Shown: positions 44,154 through 53,358, numbered from the stretch's first letter. The stretch: DNA of 64,000 nt from Acinetobacter sp. UBA3106 (GCA_002365595.1 DFAM01000009.1:1-64000); one strand, 5' to 3'. Notes: generated by a model from the sequence alone, not told the origin. A program made the numbers and translations.

Positions 44154-45104
44154 TCAAGCCGTCACAAATTTTAGTCGTTCCACCAGCATATTACGCATTT
44201 CCAAAGGATTTTTCTGAAGAATATCATCTCCAGTACGTCCTTGTTGTGCATTTTTTTGTGCGACTTGTAAACGCATCAACCAAAAACGTGCTGCTGCCAT
44301 GGCCAAGTAGATTTCCAGACAGGATTTTTCGTCCTCGGTCAGTGGACGCACCGTTTCATAGGCTTCTAAAAAGGCTTGGGCTTTCGCTTCATTTAAATAT
44401 ACTTCCGGATATTCGGTACAGAAGTCATTTAAGGTAATCGCAATATCAAATAGGAACTCGTCTTTATTGAGCTCGTAAAAATCCAGGATGCCTTTTAACT
44501 CATTACCGTCAAACAAGGTATTGTCACGGAACAAGTCAGAATGAATAAAGCCCTTGGGACGATTTGGATAGACTGCAGTGAGCGCATCATACAGCCCCAA
44601 CAATTCACTAAGCAAAATAGCATCTGCCGGATTTAACGTCGGTTTTAATTCTTTGGCCACTTGCAACCAGTAATCATGGTTACGATATTCGGCACGCTCC
44701 AGGGGAAAATCCTGTAAGGCAATATGAATTTTTGCCTGAGCCACGGCAATGGCCTGTGCTTGTTCCAGGGTTGATGGCATAGGATGTTCACCCAGCATAC
44801 GTGGTGCAATTTGCGCCGGCTTATTTTTAAGGCTATGAATGGCCTTACCCGCATAATTTAACGGTACAGGTACAGCTACCCCCTGTTGACCCAAATGCTC
44901 AAGTACCGGAACCAGCTCCCCTGCGCCTTGCTCATCCATCTCTTCAAACACGGTCAACACATACTGCTTTGCATTTTCACAGACTAAAAAATAGTTTGTA
45001 TTTTGAATACCTCCTTGAATCGGAATCAGGTCAATCACCTCTAATCCATAAGGTGCTGCAAAAGCCTGAACTTCCTGTAAAGTCAAAGTGGTATAAACCG
45101 ACAT
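44154..45104 (-). CDS. thrB: Homoserine kinase, APH-like type
   Basis: This 316-residue protein is the aminoglycoside-phosphotransferase-like homoserine kinase used by Pseudomonas and relatives in threonine synthesis. It starts at MSVYTTLTLQEVQAFAAPYG and shows GGIQNTNYFL, the catalytic loop GFIHSDLFRDNTLF and the Mg-binding GILDFYE. The frame extends to 45161 but the family start is at 45104. It is divergent from hisF. Confidence 0.92.
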   Translation of the reverse strand: MSVYTTLTLQEVQAFAAPYGLEVIDLIPIQGGIQNTNYFLVCENAKQYVLTVFEEMDEQGAGELVPVLEHLGQQGVAVPVPLNYAGKAIHSLKNKPAQIAPRMLGEHPMPSTLEQAQAIAVAQAKIHIALQDFPLERAEYRNHDYWLQVAKELKPTLNPADAILLSELLGLYDALTAVYPNRPKGFIHSDLFRDNTLFDGNELKGILDFYELNKDEFLFDIAITLNDFCTEYPEVYLNEAKAQAFLEAYETVRPLTEDEKSCLEIYLAMAAARFWLMRLQVAQKNAQQGRTGDDILQKNPLEMRNMLVERLKFVTA

Positions 45105-45217
45105 AGAAAACCTGCGAAAAAACTTACATAATTTTGATAGAATACCTTCTACAACTACCAAGGTGTAGCACCTTCGTGGCGAAGTTTCATAATCGGCTGT
45201 TATTTTTGGAAAAAATT

Positions 45218-45976
45218 ATGCTTGCTAAACGTATTATTCCTTGCCTTGACGTAGATAATGGTCGAGTGGTGAAAGGTGTACAATTCCTTGATATTCGTGA
45301 TGCAGGCGATCCGGTTGAAGTAGCACGCCGTTATAATGAACAAGGTGCCGATGAAATTACCTTCCTGGACATTACCGCAACCTCAAGCGGCCGCGATACC
45401 ACGTACCGTACTGTTGAACGCATGGCTGAAAGCGTCTTTGTTCCCCTCACCGTAGGTGGTGGTGTGCGTAAGGTGGAAGATATCCGCCTGTTGCTGAATG
45501 CGGGTGCAGATAAAGTCAGCATTAACTCGGCTGCGGTATTTAACCCGGAATTTGTTCAGGAAGCTTCGCAGCGCTTTGGCGCACAATGTATTGTGGTCGC
45601 CATTGATGCCAAGAAAACTGGCGACAACAAATGGGAAATTTTCACCCACGGTGGCCGTAAACCGACCGGGATTGATGCGATTGAATGGGCTGTAAAAATG
45701 GCTGATTACGGCGCGGGCGAACTTTTAATTACATCTATGGATGCCGATGGCACCAAAGCCGGTTATGACCTGGCGTTAATGCGCAACATCAATGACCGCG
45801 TCACTATTCCAACCATTGCTTCTGGCGGTGTGGGTAACTTGCAGCATTTGGCCGATGGTATTTTAAAAGGCGGCGCAGATGCTGTCCTTGCGGCTTCTAT
45901 TTTCCACTTTGGTCAATACAGCATTCCGGAAGCCAAACAATATCTGGCTGCACAAGGGATTGAAATGCGTCTCTAA
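45218..45976 (+). CDS. hisF: Imidazole glycerol phosphate synthase, cyclase subunit
   Basis: HisF uses ammonia from HisH to make imidazoleglycerol phosphate and AICAR. The 252-residue TIM barrel begins MLAKRIIPCLDVDNGRVVKG, with catalytic Asp residues in CLDVDNG and SMDADGTKAGY and phosphate loops TVGGGVRK and IASGGVGN. The frame opens at 45134, but the family start at 45218 has GGAAAA upstream. Confidence 0.96.
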   Translation: MLAKRIIPCLDVDNGRVVKGVQFLDIRDAGDPVEVARRYNEQGADEITFLDITATSSGRDTTYRTVERMAESVFVPLTVGGGVRKVEDIRLLLNAGADKVSINSAAVFNPEFVQEASQRFGAQCIVVAIDAKKTGDNKWEIFTHGGRKPTGIDAIEWAVKMADYGAGELLITSMDADGTKAGYDLALMRNINDRVTIPTIASGGVGNLQHLADGILKGGADAVLAASIFHFGQYSIPEAKQYLAAQGIEMRL

Positions 45977-46003
45977 GTGCTCCGGCTAAATACGTGTTGG
46001 TCT

Positions 46004-46032
46004 AAAAAAGAGTGGTTCCCCCACTCTTTTTT
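46004..46032 (+). terminator. Terminator after hisF
   Basis: AAAAAAGAGTGG/CCACTCTTTTTT with a short loop (TTCCC), 28 bp past the hisF stop. Confidence 0.85.
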
Positions 46033-46076
46033 ATTCATAGAGCAATTTTGCAATCAAACCAGCATAAAAATTACAG

Positions 46077-46104
46077 ATAAAAAAAGGGAGTCCTGAAGAC
46101 TCCC
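46077..46104 (-). terminator. Orphan minus-strand terminator
   Basis: On the minus strand AGGGAGTC, loop TTCA, GGACTCCCT-type stem then T7. It lies 255 bp past the desaturase stop (46359) and directly after a 73-codon frame at 46104-46322 whose stop abuts the stem. It may end the desaturase transcript with a long 3' region, or a separate small transcript. Confidence 0.7.
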
Positions 46105-46322
46105 TATAAACCAAGAAAACTACAGCGCGGTTTCTTGAAATTAACAACAATAAAATGACATATACAGTGACTTATCAAGCTAACTTGGCCGACCTGATAA
46201 CGAAAACAAATATATAACAAAAAAATAACCAATACATTGACGATTAGTGCCGAAAACATTGACAAATTACGACAAGGTCTTGAAAACAGGGACTTCTGGC
46301 TAATTTTTTGTGACGAATACAT
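46104..46322 (-). CDS. Possible small membrane protein (doubtful)
   Basis: The frame from the ATG at 46322 encodes about 72 residues with one strongly hydrophobic helix (MFSALIVNVLVIFLLYICFRY). It sits between the desaturase stop and the terminator at 46077-46104. No good ribosome site precedes it and the composition is not clearly coding, so this is a tentative call; it fills most of the 380-bp gap between hisF and the desaturase. Confidence 0.2.
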   Translation of the reverse strand: MYSSQKISQKSLFSRPCRNLSMFSALIVNVLVIFLLYICFRYQVGQVSLISHCICHFIVVNFKKPRCSFLGL

Positions 46323-46358
46323 GCTCAAAAAATTTACACTTCATTTTGAGTAAATTAA

Positions 46359-46955
46359 TTATCTACCTTGTTGGTCCACCCATTTTGCCGGAAAGTAACG
46401 ATCAGCCATCCCGTTCAACAAATTTGATACTGGGCGAGGAAGCATAATTCCTAATGGATTTTTTTCCTGTAAATCTGGTGATGAAATTACTCGAGTTCCC
46501 AAAAGGTAATCAAACCACGGCTTGGTCACACACCAGTTGGCATCCTGATTGGAGTTCATATGATGATCATAATGCCAGGGAATTTTTTTCATCGCCCACT
46601 CTGGCTCTAAATGAGCACGACGGTGAATATAATAATAATTACAGGCACTATATACCGTAGACAAAGCCATGCCTTTAGATACCGGATAAAATACCGCACC
46701 AAAAACACCTGCAACCACAGTCAGGGAAATAACTTCATTCTTAGTACGCCAATTTGCAAGACCTTCGACATAGCCATGATCATGAAATGCCGTTTTTCTG
46801 ACTTCACGATGATGTTCCCAATGCGACTTCATACTGTCTGGCACAGGGCTATAGCGCGGCTTCCCACTGCGGTGTGTACCATGCAAAATATATTTGTGTG
46901 CTACCCATTCAAAACCATTGGCCACCACCAGCCCAACCAAAAATCCTTTCCACAT
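46359..46955 (-). CDS. Fatty acid hydroxylase/sterol desaturase family protein
   Basis: The 198-residue membrane protein has the di-iron His clusters of the family: HKYILHGTHR, HWEHH, HRRAHLEPEW and HYDHHMNSNQDANW. It should hydroxylate or desaturate a lipid substrate at the membrane. It is divergent from the AraC-type gene 110 bp away, which may control it. Confidence 0.85.
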   Translation of the reverse strand: MWKGFLVGLVVANGFEWVAHKYILHGTHRSGKPRYSPVPDSMKSHWEHHREVRKTAFHDHGYVEGLANWRTKNEVISLTVVAGVFGAVFYPVSKGMALSTVYSACNYYYIHRRAHLEPEWAMKKIPWHYDHHMNSNQDANWCVTKPWFDYLLGTRVISSPDLQEKNPLGIMLPRPVSNLLNGMADRYFPAKWVDQQGR

Positions 46956-47067
46956 ATCTAATTTCTCCCTATCCTATATTGAATATAGGTTATAAAATAT
47001 GCTAAATATTGACCATAAAATATACAATAAAATTTAATTGATAAATTACGACAATAAAAAGATTTAT

Positions 47068-48069
47068 ATGCCACATTCTAAAGACTACACAGGCTCCGTA
47101 TATGGCGGACTTGGGCATCTGCTATATGCCTATAGTCAGGCCAAAGGCTTAGCTATTTCTGAAAAACTTGAACAAGTTCAAAATCTAGAACGTTTTGACT
47201 TCTGTCTTTGGCGTGATTTGCTGACCGATGTAGATCAGCATCTGCAAATTCCGGCATTAGGCCTGGATATTGCCGAACATGTTCAGCCTAAACATTTAGG
47301 CATCATTGCCTATATTGCCCTGTCCTGCAACACTTTGGGGGAAGCGCTATACCGTTATCATGATTTTCATCGACTGATCTATGATGGCAGCACCTTAGAA
47401 CTCAGTATACAGGATGACTATCTTGCTATTGGCTGGGGATATATCCCCTTTCATTTGACCACACAAATCACGCATGAAAACGCCATTGCCTTGATGGTGC
47501 AGTTTCTGAAACATTTTCTGGATTTTAAAGATATTCATATACATGAAGTGCACTTTATTCATCCTGCCCCCAAAAATGTAGCCATCTATGAACAATACTT
47601 CAATTGCAAAGTCCTATTTTCACAACCAAAGGCTCAACTTATTGCCCCCATTCATCAGCTGACTAAACCTATACGTCAGGGTGACCAAACTTTGCAGCAT
47701 TTGCTGATGCAACAAGCCCATGCGCTATTAGATAAGCTTCCCAATTCCACCCAGCTGGATCATCGGCTGCAACAAGCCATTCTTATCGGGCTGCAAAAAA
47801 ACCAGTATCAAATCGAACCTATTGCCAAACAGTTACATATGTCGGTACGCCAACTACAACGCCATTTGCAACAACAAGACACCACCTATCAGCAACGCAT
47901 GCAAGAAGTACGACATTTATTGGCGGAGCAATATTTAAAGAACCGACATCTCAGCCTGCAAGAAATTGCCTTATTGCTGGGCTATTCCGAGCAAAGTGTA
48001 TTCCAGCGTGCATTTAAGCAGTGGACAAGCATGACACCGCAGCAATGGCGACAACAACAATATGCATAA
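47068..48069 (+). CDS. AraC-family transcriptional regulator
   Basis: The 333-residue protein has the N-terminal ligand-binding domain of the OruR/ArgR-like AraC group (PALGLDIAEHVQPKHLGIIAYIALSC, AIGWGY) and two C-terminal HTHs (IEPIAKQLHMSVRQLQRHLQQ and LQEIALLLGYSEQSVFQRAFKQW). The start at 47068 (MPHSKDY) is preferred; a TTG at 47038 is the limit of the frame. It is divergent from the desaturase gene and is probably its regulator. Confidence 0.88.
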   Translation: MPHSKDYTGSVYGGLGHLLYAYSQAKGLAISEKLEQVQNLERFDFCLWRDLLTDVDQHLQIPALGLDIAEHVQPKHLGIIAYIALSCNTLGEALYRYHDFHRLIYDGSTLELSIQDDYLAIGWGYIPFHLTTQITHENAIALMVQFLKHFLDFKDIHIHEVHFIHPAPKNVAIYEQYFNCKVLFSQPKAQLIAPIHQLTKPIRQGDQTLQHLLMQQAHALLDKLPNSTQLDHRLQQAILIGLQKNQYQIEPIAKQLHMSVRQLQRHLQQQDTTYQQRMQEVRHLLAEQYLKNRHLSLQEIALLLGYSEQSVFQRAFKQWTSMTPQQWRQQQYA

Positions 48070-48205
48070 AAATGCTTCCAGCTGCTGGTATAAAGGTCAT
48101 TTCTCCTGATTATGTTGAAATTGAGAAATGTTCAATTTATCGATTAATAGAAAATGTCCTAAATGATAAAAAGAAAATGAATAACTACATCTGGAGAATA
48201 ATTTA

Positions 48206-48360
48206 GTGGCCTTTTTTGCACAAACTGTAGCTTTAAGTCAACTCTGGCTATTCTCTAGGTAGTCCCGATTTTGGGTGCCATTTTTGGCGCGCTCATTTAT
48301 AAAGGAGTGGCTTCGGAAAAAGCTAAAAATTCTCGCCATAAAAAAAGCTCACCTCGGTGA
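48206..48360 (+). pseudogene. aqpZ: Broken 3' end of an aquaporin Z gene
   Basis: Two frames read as the end of an aquaporin. From 48206, VAFFAQTVALSQLWLF runs into a stop at 48260; shifted, 48259-48360 reads VVPILGAIFGALIYKGVASE and ends KKSSPR. Joined, they match the AqpZ C terminus, which has ALxQLWLFWVVPIxGAIxGxLIY. A small indel replaces the conserved Trp codon between the frames. Nothing upstream resembles the rest of the gene, so only about 50 codons remain. The stop overlaps the hairpin of the following terminator. Confidence 0.7.
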
Positions 48361-48371
48361 ACTTTTTTATG
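48337..48371 (-). terminator. Terminator after the 81-residue gene
   Basis: AAAAAGCTCACC/GGTGAACTTTTT forms a nearly complete stem with T- and A-runs on the outside, 24 bp past the stop at 48395; its other side is the end of the aquaporin remnant. Confidence 0.65.
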
Positions 48372-48394
48372 TTCCACATGGAACATGCGACGGC

Positions 48395-48640
48395 TTATAA
48401 AAATGGATTTTCAATTTCCTGTTCATCTTGCCGATCAATTTTTTCCGGAAGATGAGCTTCATTTTCTAAAGCACTGACCACGGCATTTATATAAGTCTGC
48501 AACGCTTTGGCAGCCTGCAGTCCGGCCTGATCTTTGGTGAGCTGTAAATTGCCATAAATACTGACACAGTCTTCTTGGTTCTCTAAGGTGAGGTCGTGAA
48601 TGGCATGCGATTCCGTGCCATTTTCAAAAGGCTTAAACAT
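48395..48640 (-). CDS. Small protein of unknown function
   Basis: The 81-residue product (MFKPFENGTESHAIHDLTLE...EQEIENPFL) is acidic, helical in its middle (GLQAAKALQTYINAVVSALENEA) and has no membrane segment. It is similar in style to small conserved Acinetobacter proteins but I recognise no family. A GAG ribosome site precedes the ATG. Confidence 0.6.
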   Translation of the reverse strand: MFKPFENGTESHAIHDLTLENQEDCVSIYGNLQLTKDQAGLQAAKALQTYINAVVSALENEAHLPEKIDRQDEQEIENPFL

Positions 48641-48708
48641 TGTATTCTCACTGATCTTTGTTGTTATTTAAAAGTAGGATGATGATTCTCATCCTACCTA
48701 AAAAGAGC

Positions 48709-49824
48709 TTATTTCAACAACTGTAAAATGTACTGCAACAACCCTTCAATCAATTGCTTAACTATCGCATCTTGAGTGTTTGGATCAATTGTAGGCGCAC
48801 TGCCCTTATTCTCACCCGATGCTGCAGCAGCGGAAGGTGTTGAACTTACAGATGAAGATTTAAACTTTTTCTGCAAAGCAGTAAGCTCATCTGCACTGAC
48901 CTCTTCCGCACATTGGCTTTCTGCATCCCAATGGGAATAGGCAATTTTCTGGCTTGCTTTCACAGCACTGGCCTTTAACGGCAAATTATAAGTATTGCGC
49001 TTTTGATCTTCAGTTAACTGCGGGAAAATATTAATTCCTGTCAAATCTTCCAGGGCACAAATACTGATCACCTGCACTTTTGGCGCAGTATCTTTCAGGG
49101 TATTGTCCGCATAGTACACCCCTGCCGCGCCTGTTTTTGGCAGGTAGATGGCTTTATAGGTGGCTGTCGGGACAATCACCCCATTACCAATTGTCTTCAG
49201 CTTTTTAGCGGAATACACCGGTCCCGTGACAATATAGACCTCTTGCTTCTGTTTGGTGACAATGGCACGAGTCGCCTCTTCCAGCTCTCGCCATACCTGC
49301 TGATTATTCTTCGGTGCCTGCGGTACCATGTTGGCCAATGAGAAGCTGTCAAACTGCGCATTTTTATTTGGCATATCGGCATTCGGGGCCATATGTCCAC
49401 GGTCATAACCTGAAGCTTTATAGTCAGCCAAGGTCGCGCGATATTCTGCTTTTACAGCGGTTTCTTCATGAAAGTTGTCTTCACGTGGAATTTTCTGGCT
49501 CAAGCGCTGCGGAGTTAAAGCTTCTGCTACCCACAAAGGGGTTTTAGACACTCCCGAATACATGACATTAAAGCCATTAAAGCACAGCGGAAAGGCATTT
49601 TTATTCAGGCTTTCTTTGGACAGATAAGGCGGAATATCGCGGTAAAACTGATCCAGACATGCCGAGTTGGATGAAGATGGCAAGGAAACTAGCTGTTGAA
49701 TTTTTTCTTGTCCAAAAGCAATTGCAAAACTGCTAGTCGCCACTACGCCCAAAATAATTTTTAAACTATTCTGCTTTAGAATTTGCGTCAAAGATTGACC
49801 AGCTTTACGTTTCTTTATTGCCAT
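48709..49824 (-). CDS. DNA/RNA non-specific endonuclease, membrane-anchored or exported
   Basis: The 371-residue protein belongs to the NucA/EndA beta-beta-alpha-metal family: YDRGHMAPNADM holds the catalytic His (DRGH) and SLANMVPQAPKNNQQVW the Mg-binding Asn. A basic N terminus followed by a hydrophobic helix (LKIILGVVATSSFAIAFG) suggests anchoring or export. The C terminus after residue 310 is Ser/Ala-rich and ends in an amphipathic helix. The ATG at 49824 is chosen over 49842. Such nucleases can degrade environmental DNA. Confidence 0.86.
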   Translation of the reverse strand: MAIKKRKAGQSLTQILKQNSLKIILGVVATSSFAIAFGQEKIQQLVSLPSSSNSACLDQFYRDIPPYLSKESLNKNAFPLCFNGFNVMYSGVSKTPLWVAEALTPQRLSQKIPREDNFHEETAVKAEYRATLADYKASGYDRGHMAPNADMPNKNAQFDSFSLANMVPQAPKNNQQVWRELEEATRAIVTKQKQEVYIVTGPVYSAKKLKTIGNGVIVPTATYKAIYLPKTGAAGVYYADNTLKDTAPKVQVISICALEDLTGINIFPQLTEDQKRNTYNLPLKASAVKASQKIAYSHWDAESQCAEEVSADELTALQKKFKSSSVSSTPSAAAASGENKGSAPTIDPNTQDAIVKQLIEGLLQYILQLLK

Positions 49825-50079
49825 TTTGAGACCAACCCCCATTTTTCACGAGCTTAACAAGCAGAGAAAATGAAGTATATGTAGCAAATTTTATTTGCTT
49901 AACATTTAGGCTAAAATTGTTCAACAAAAGCACAATTGTTGTAACAGTATGTCTAATTTTCTAAAGCTTTTATAACAAGTCTTACTAGCTTTACGTATGT
50001 TTGATTGAAAAACCGATGATGCTTATGACAAGGTAAAAATACGCAAAAAATCTGAATAATGATTGTTACGGAGTATTTT

Positions 50080-50901
50080 ATGCAGTTTAAGCTTTTAGGT
50101 TTAAGTCTAGTGACGGGAATGATGAGTGCAACGGCATTTGCAGAACCGCCTATTCAACCAGGCGATACTTTAGAAAGTTTATCTAAAGTTAAACTCAGCA
50201 CCACGGTAAATGGTCAGGCGGGTTCTATTGAAGAATTAGTAAGCAGTGGCCAAATCCGTATTGTGGATGCAGGTCAAATTGCTGCTGCGGCTAATCCGGC
50301 TGGTTCTGAGACCGAAATGCAAACCAGTGCTGTAGCAGAAAATACTGCATCTCAAGCGGCCCCACAAAATGCTGACCTAAATACAACAGCACAGAATGCT
50401 GAGTCAACTCAAGCTGTATCTGAAACCGAAGTACAGACAACCTCAGTTTCTGATGCTACTGCTGTACAAGGTACAGAGATGAATACAGCGGCACAAGCTG
50501 TTGATCCGGCTACAGCGCAAGCAAATACGGCAGCTGTTGAGCAAACAGCTCAAGCTACATCTGAAAATGTAGATCCAATGCAACCAAATACTGAATTGGC
50601 CGCACAACAGGCAGAGCAAGTTGCTGATCAAGAGATCGCAGCTGCACCAGTCAATGAGTCTCCTGCTGACGTACAACAAGCGAATGCAGCGAATATGTCT
50701 CAAGCAGGTGCAACCAATCAATCTGCTGCTTTAGCTCCGGCAGATACGACTGAAGCTAATGCACCTCAGGAAGCCTTTGCAGCAACTCCTGAAGCAACAC
50801 AGCCAGATGATGCAGTGCAAGCAGCACCAGAAGCTGTTGTGACAGATGCGCCAGTAAATGCCGCTCCTGAAGCACCAATGGCTGAAGCAACAGAGAACTA
50901 A
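50080..50901 (+). CDS. Exported Ala/Gln/Thr-rich protein of unknown function
   Basis: The 273-residue product has a signal peptide (MQFKLLGLSLVTGMMSATAFA, cleavage before EPPIQ), a short conserved-looking start (GDTLESLSKVKLSTTVNGQA) and then some 190 residues of low-complexity Ala/Gln/Thr/Glu sequence with loose repeats such as ETEMQTSAV, ETEVQTTSV, GTEMNTAAQ. An ACGGAG site fixes the start at 50080. It may be an intrinsically disordered periplasmic or surface protein. It is followed by a shared terminator with kup. Confidence 0.75.
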   Translation: MQFKLLGLSLVTGMMSATAFAEPPIQPGDTLESLSKVKLSTTVNGQAGSIEELVSSGQIRIVDAGQIAAAANPAGSETEMQTSAVAENTASQAAPQNADLNTTAQNAESTQAVSETEVQTTSVSDATAVQGTEMNTAAQAVDPATAQANTAAVEQTAQATSENVDPMQPNTELAAQQAEQVADQEIAAAPVNESPADVQQANAANMSQAGATNQSAALAPADTTEANAPQEAFAATPEATQPDDAVQAAPEAVVTDAPVNAAPEAPMAEATEN

Positions 50902-50934
50902 TCACACTCTTTTTCAGGCTTTCATCCTCCAAAT

Positions 50935-50966
50935 AAAAAACCAAGGATTTTCCACCTTGGTTTTTT
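50935..50966. terminator. Bidirectional terminator between the Ala/Gln-rich gene and kup
   Basis: AAAAAACCAAGG/CCTTGGTTTTTT with loop ATTTTCCA serves both convergent genes. Confidence 0.87.
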
Positions 50967-50995
50967 ATTGTCCGCAAAAAAAAAATTAAATTTAG

Positions 50996-52876
50996 TTAAA
51001 TTTCAATTTGACTGCCCAATTCAACCACACGATTGGGAGGAATCTGGTAAAAGTCACTGACCGGACTGGTATTACGCTGCATGGAAATAAACAGTTTTTC
51101 ACGCCATGGTGATAAGCCTTCACCGACCGTATGAATCAGTCGATCTCGCGAAATAAAGAAGCTCATTTGCATCATGTCGAATTCAAAACCTAACTCTTGA
51201 TAGGCCTGTTCTAAGGCTTCAGGAATGTTCGGCTGATCTTTAAAACCGTAATACAATGAAATACGGTAGAAACGGTTATCCATTTTTTCAATCTTACAGC
51301 GCTCTTCCCGAGCCACATAAGGAATATCACGGGTATTCACAGTCACCATGAGATTCAGCTCATGCAGAACCTTATTATGCTTAATATTGTGCAACATGGC
51401 ATGCGGCACAATATTCGGCGTACCGGTCAGGAATACGGCTGTGCCTGGAACAAATTGGGTTTCAGCACTCATGCCAATGCTTTTGATAAACAGATCAATC
51501 GGCAAGGCATCTTTTTCCAAACGTGCCAGCAGAATTTCACGGCCTGCTTTCCAGGTCATTAAAATGGTATATACCGCAGCGCCAATCATAATTGGCACCC
51601 ATCCTCCAGAAAGAATTTTTAATGAGGTCGATGCGACAAAAACCAGATCTATCAACAAGAATGGCACAGCAAATAATAAGACTTTCCATACTGACCAGCG
51701 CCAAAAACCATAAGCCAGAAATGAAATCAGAATGGTTCCGCAGAGCATGGTCATGGTCACGGCGACACCATAAGCACTGGCTAAATTAGCACTGTTTTCA
51801 AACAATAAAATCAGGATGACGACGGAAATATACAACACCCAATTGATGAAGGGTAAATAGATTTGACCCTGTTCAACATCCGACGTGTGATGCACGGTTA
51901 AACGTGGCAAATAGCGCAGCTGAATCGCCTGATTGGTCATGGAAAAAACGCCCGTGATCACGGCTTGTGAGGCAATCACTGCGGCTGCAGTGGCCAGACC
52001 AATCATCGGGTACAAGCCCCAGCCTGGCACCAGCATATAGAATGGATTGGCAATCGCATCCGGGTTACGCAGTAATAATGCCCCTTGTCCTGCATAGTTA
52101 AAAAGCAGACAAGGTAAAACAATGATGAACCAGGCCAGACGAATCGGTAAGCGACCAAAATGCCCCATATCGGCATATAAAGCTTCCCCGCCGGTCATGG
52201 TCAGAATCACCGCGCCCATAGTCAGAAAAGCCACATAAGGCTGATGCACAACAAAATTAAAAGCCCAGTGTGGACTGATCATGGTCAAGACAAAAGGGGT
52301 TTGGATAATGCTCCATATCCCCACCGCACCAATCGATAGAAACCATACCAAGGTGAGAGGACCAAAAAATTTCCCCATGGTGGCTGTACCATGCCGTTGG
52401 ATCAGGAACAATCCGGATAAAATACCAATGGCCAGAGGCATCAGCCACTGGTTAAACATCGGCGTTGCAATGCTCAATCCTTCAATAGCTGATAGTACGG
52501 AAATGGCAGGGGTAATAATACCATCACCAAAAAATAATGAAGCACCAATAAAGCCCAGAGCAATCAGATAAATTTTCTTGTTATCGGCAATACGTGTGGT
52601 GCGCAGGTTCAATGCCAGTAATGACATGATCCCGCCTTCACCATTGTTGTCTGCACGCATAATGATGGTGACGTATTTGAAACTGATCGTCAGCATGATG
52701 CACCAAAAAATCAGTGACAAAATACCAAGAACAGTGGCTTCAGTAATGGCGAGATGTGCAGTGAGGAAACATTGTCGAAGGGCGTACAATGGACTGGTGC
52801 CAATGTCTCCAAATACCACCCCAAGCGCTGCAAGGGTAATCACAGGCAAGGCGGCTTTTTGTGCAGTACTTTGCAT
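50996..52876 (-). CDS. kup: Low-affinity potassium transporter Kup
   Basis: Kup imports potassium with protons through the inner membrane. The 626-residue protein has twelve membrane helices and the family signatures GVVFGDIGTSPLYAL, RADNNGEGGIMSLLAL, FFGDGIITPAISVLSAIEG, followed by a cytoplasmic C-terminal domain. The tRNA-Ser gene is divergent upstream. Confidence 0.96.
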   Translation of the reverse strand: MQSTAQKAALPVITLAALGVVFGDIGTSPLYALRQCFLTAHLAITEATVLGILSLIFWCIMLTISFKYVTIIMRADNNGEGGIMSLLALNLRTTRIADNKKIYLIALGFIGASLFFGDGIITPAISVLSAIEGLSIATPMFNQWLMPLAIGILSGLFLIQRHGTATMGKFFGPLTLVWFLSIGAVGIWSIIQTPFVLTMISPHWAFNFVVHQPYVAFLTMGAVILTMTGGEALYADMGHFGRLPIRLAWFIIVLPCLLFNYAGQGALLLRNPDAIANPFYMLVPGWGLYPMIGLATAAAVIASQAVITGVFSMTNQAIQLRYLPRLTVHHTSDVEQGQIYLPFINWVLYISVVILILLFENSANLASAYGVAVTMTMLCGTILISFLAYGFWRWSVWKVLLFAVPFLLIDLVFVASTSLKILSGGWVPIMIGAAVYTILMTWKAGREILLARLEKDALPIDLFIKSIGMSAETQFVPGTAVFLTGTPNIVPHAMLHNIKHNKVLHELNLMVTVNTRDIPYVAREERCKIEKMDNRFYRISLYYGFKDQPNIPEALEQAYQELGFEFDMMQMSFFISRDRLIHTVGEGLSPWREKLFISMQRNTSPVSDFYQIPPNRVVELGSQIEI

Positions 52877-52997
52877 ATTTCGTCTTCGTTTTAGACACTA
52901 TTTTTTCGCAATCATATCACTGAGCAAAAACTTTTGCTCTAAATCAATTGTTTCAACTTGGCAGAGGGGGTTTTTTTCGCTATTATCGCGACGCAAT

Positions 52998-53087
52998 GGT
53001 GAGGTGTCCGAGTGGCTGAAGGAGCACGCCTGGAAAGTGTGTATACGTTTGCGCGTATCGAGGGTTCGAATCCCTCTCTCACCGCCA
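52998..53087 (+). tRNA. tRNA-Ser (anticodon GGA)
   Basis: A class II tRNA with long variable arm (TATACGTTTGCGCGTA). The acceptor stem is GGTGAGG/TCTCACC with GCCA at the end, and the anticodon loop CTGGAAA between CACGC and GTGTG gives GGA. A terminator (53122-53155) follows. Confidence 0.94.
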
Positions 53088-53121
53088 AGACTCATAATCA
53101 TGCAGTCACATGATGTCTTAG

Positions 53122-53155
53122 AAGGCTTAGATCCAAAGGGTTTAAGCCTTTTTTG
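53122..53155 (+). terminator. Terminator after tRNA-Ser
   Basis: AAGGCTTA/TTTAAGCCTT then T6, 35 bp past the tRNA end. Confidence 0.75.
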
Positions 53156-53229
53156 TTGTTCTATCCTGTTAAAAAAATGATTAAAATTCTTTGATATCGT
53201 GCATCAATTATTAGATTTTTTAGTTACTG

Positions 53230-53358
53230 ATGAAACCTGTGCGATTAAATGTTGTAGAAACGATCAATAAAATCACTGCAAGCAATGAAGAAAAAAGCGG
53301 CAACAGCGAACTGCCAAGTTCAGCAAAACAGGTTTTTTTATATTTAAACGGGTTTTAA
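53230..53358 (+). CDS. Possible short protein (doubtful)
   Basis: A 42-codon frame, MKPVRLNVVETINKITASNE and onward to YLNGF, fills most of the gap between tRNA-Ser and the convergent gene at 53363. The residue mix is protein-like (no runs, balanced charge), but there is no clear ribosome site and no recognised family. It could be a small protein or a remnant downstream of the tRNA, where integrated elements often leave fragments. Confidence 0.3.
   Translation: MKPVRLNVVETINKITASNEEKSGNSELPSSAKQVFLYLNGF

Noticed and set aside
52898..53101. 67-codon minus-strand frame
   Set aside because: It is the antisense of tRNA-Ser; the GERGIRTLDTRKR type of sequence is a known artefact of translated tRNA genes.
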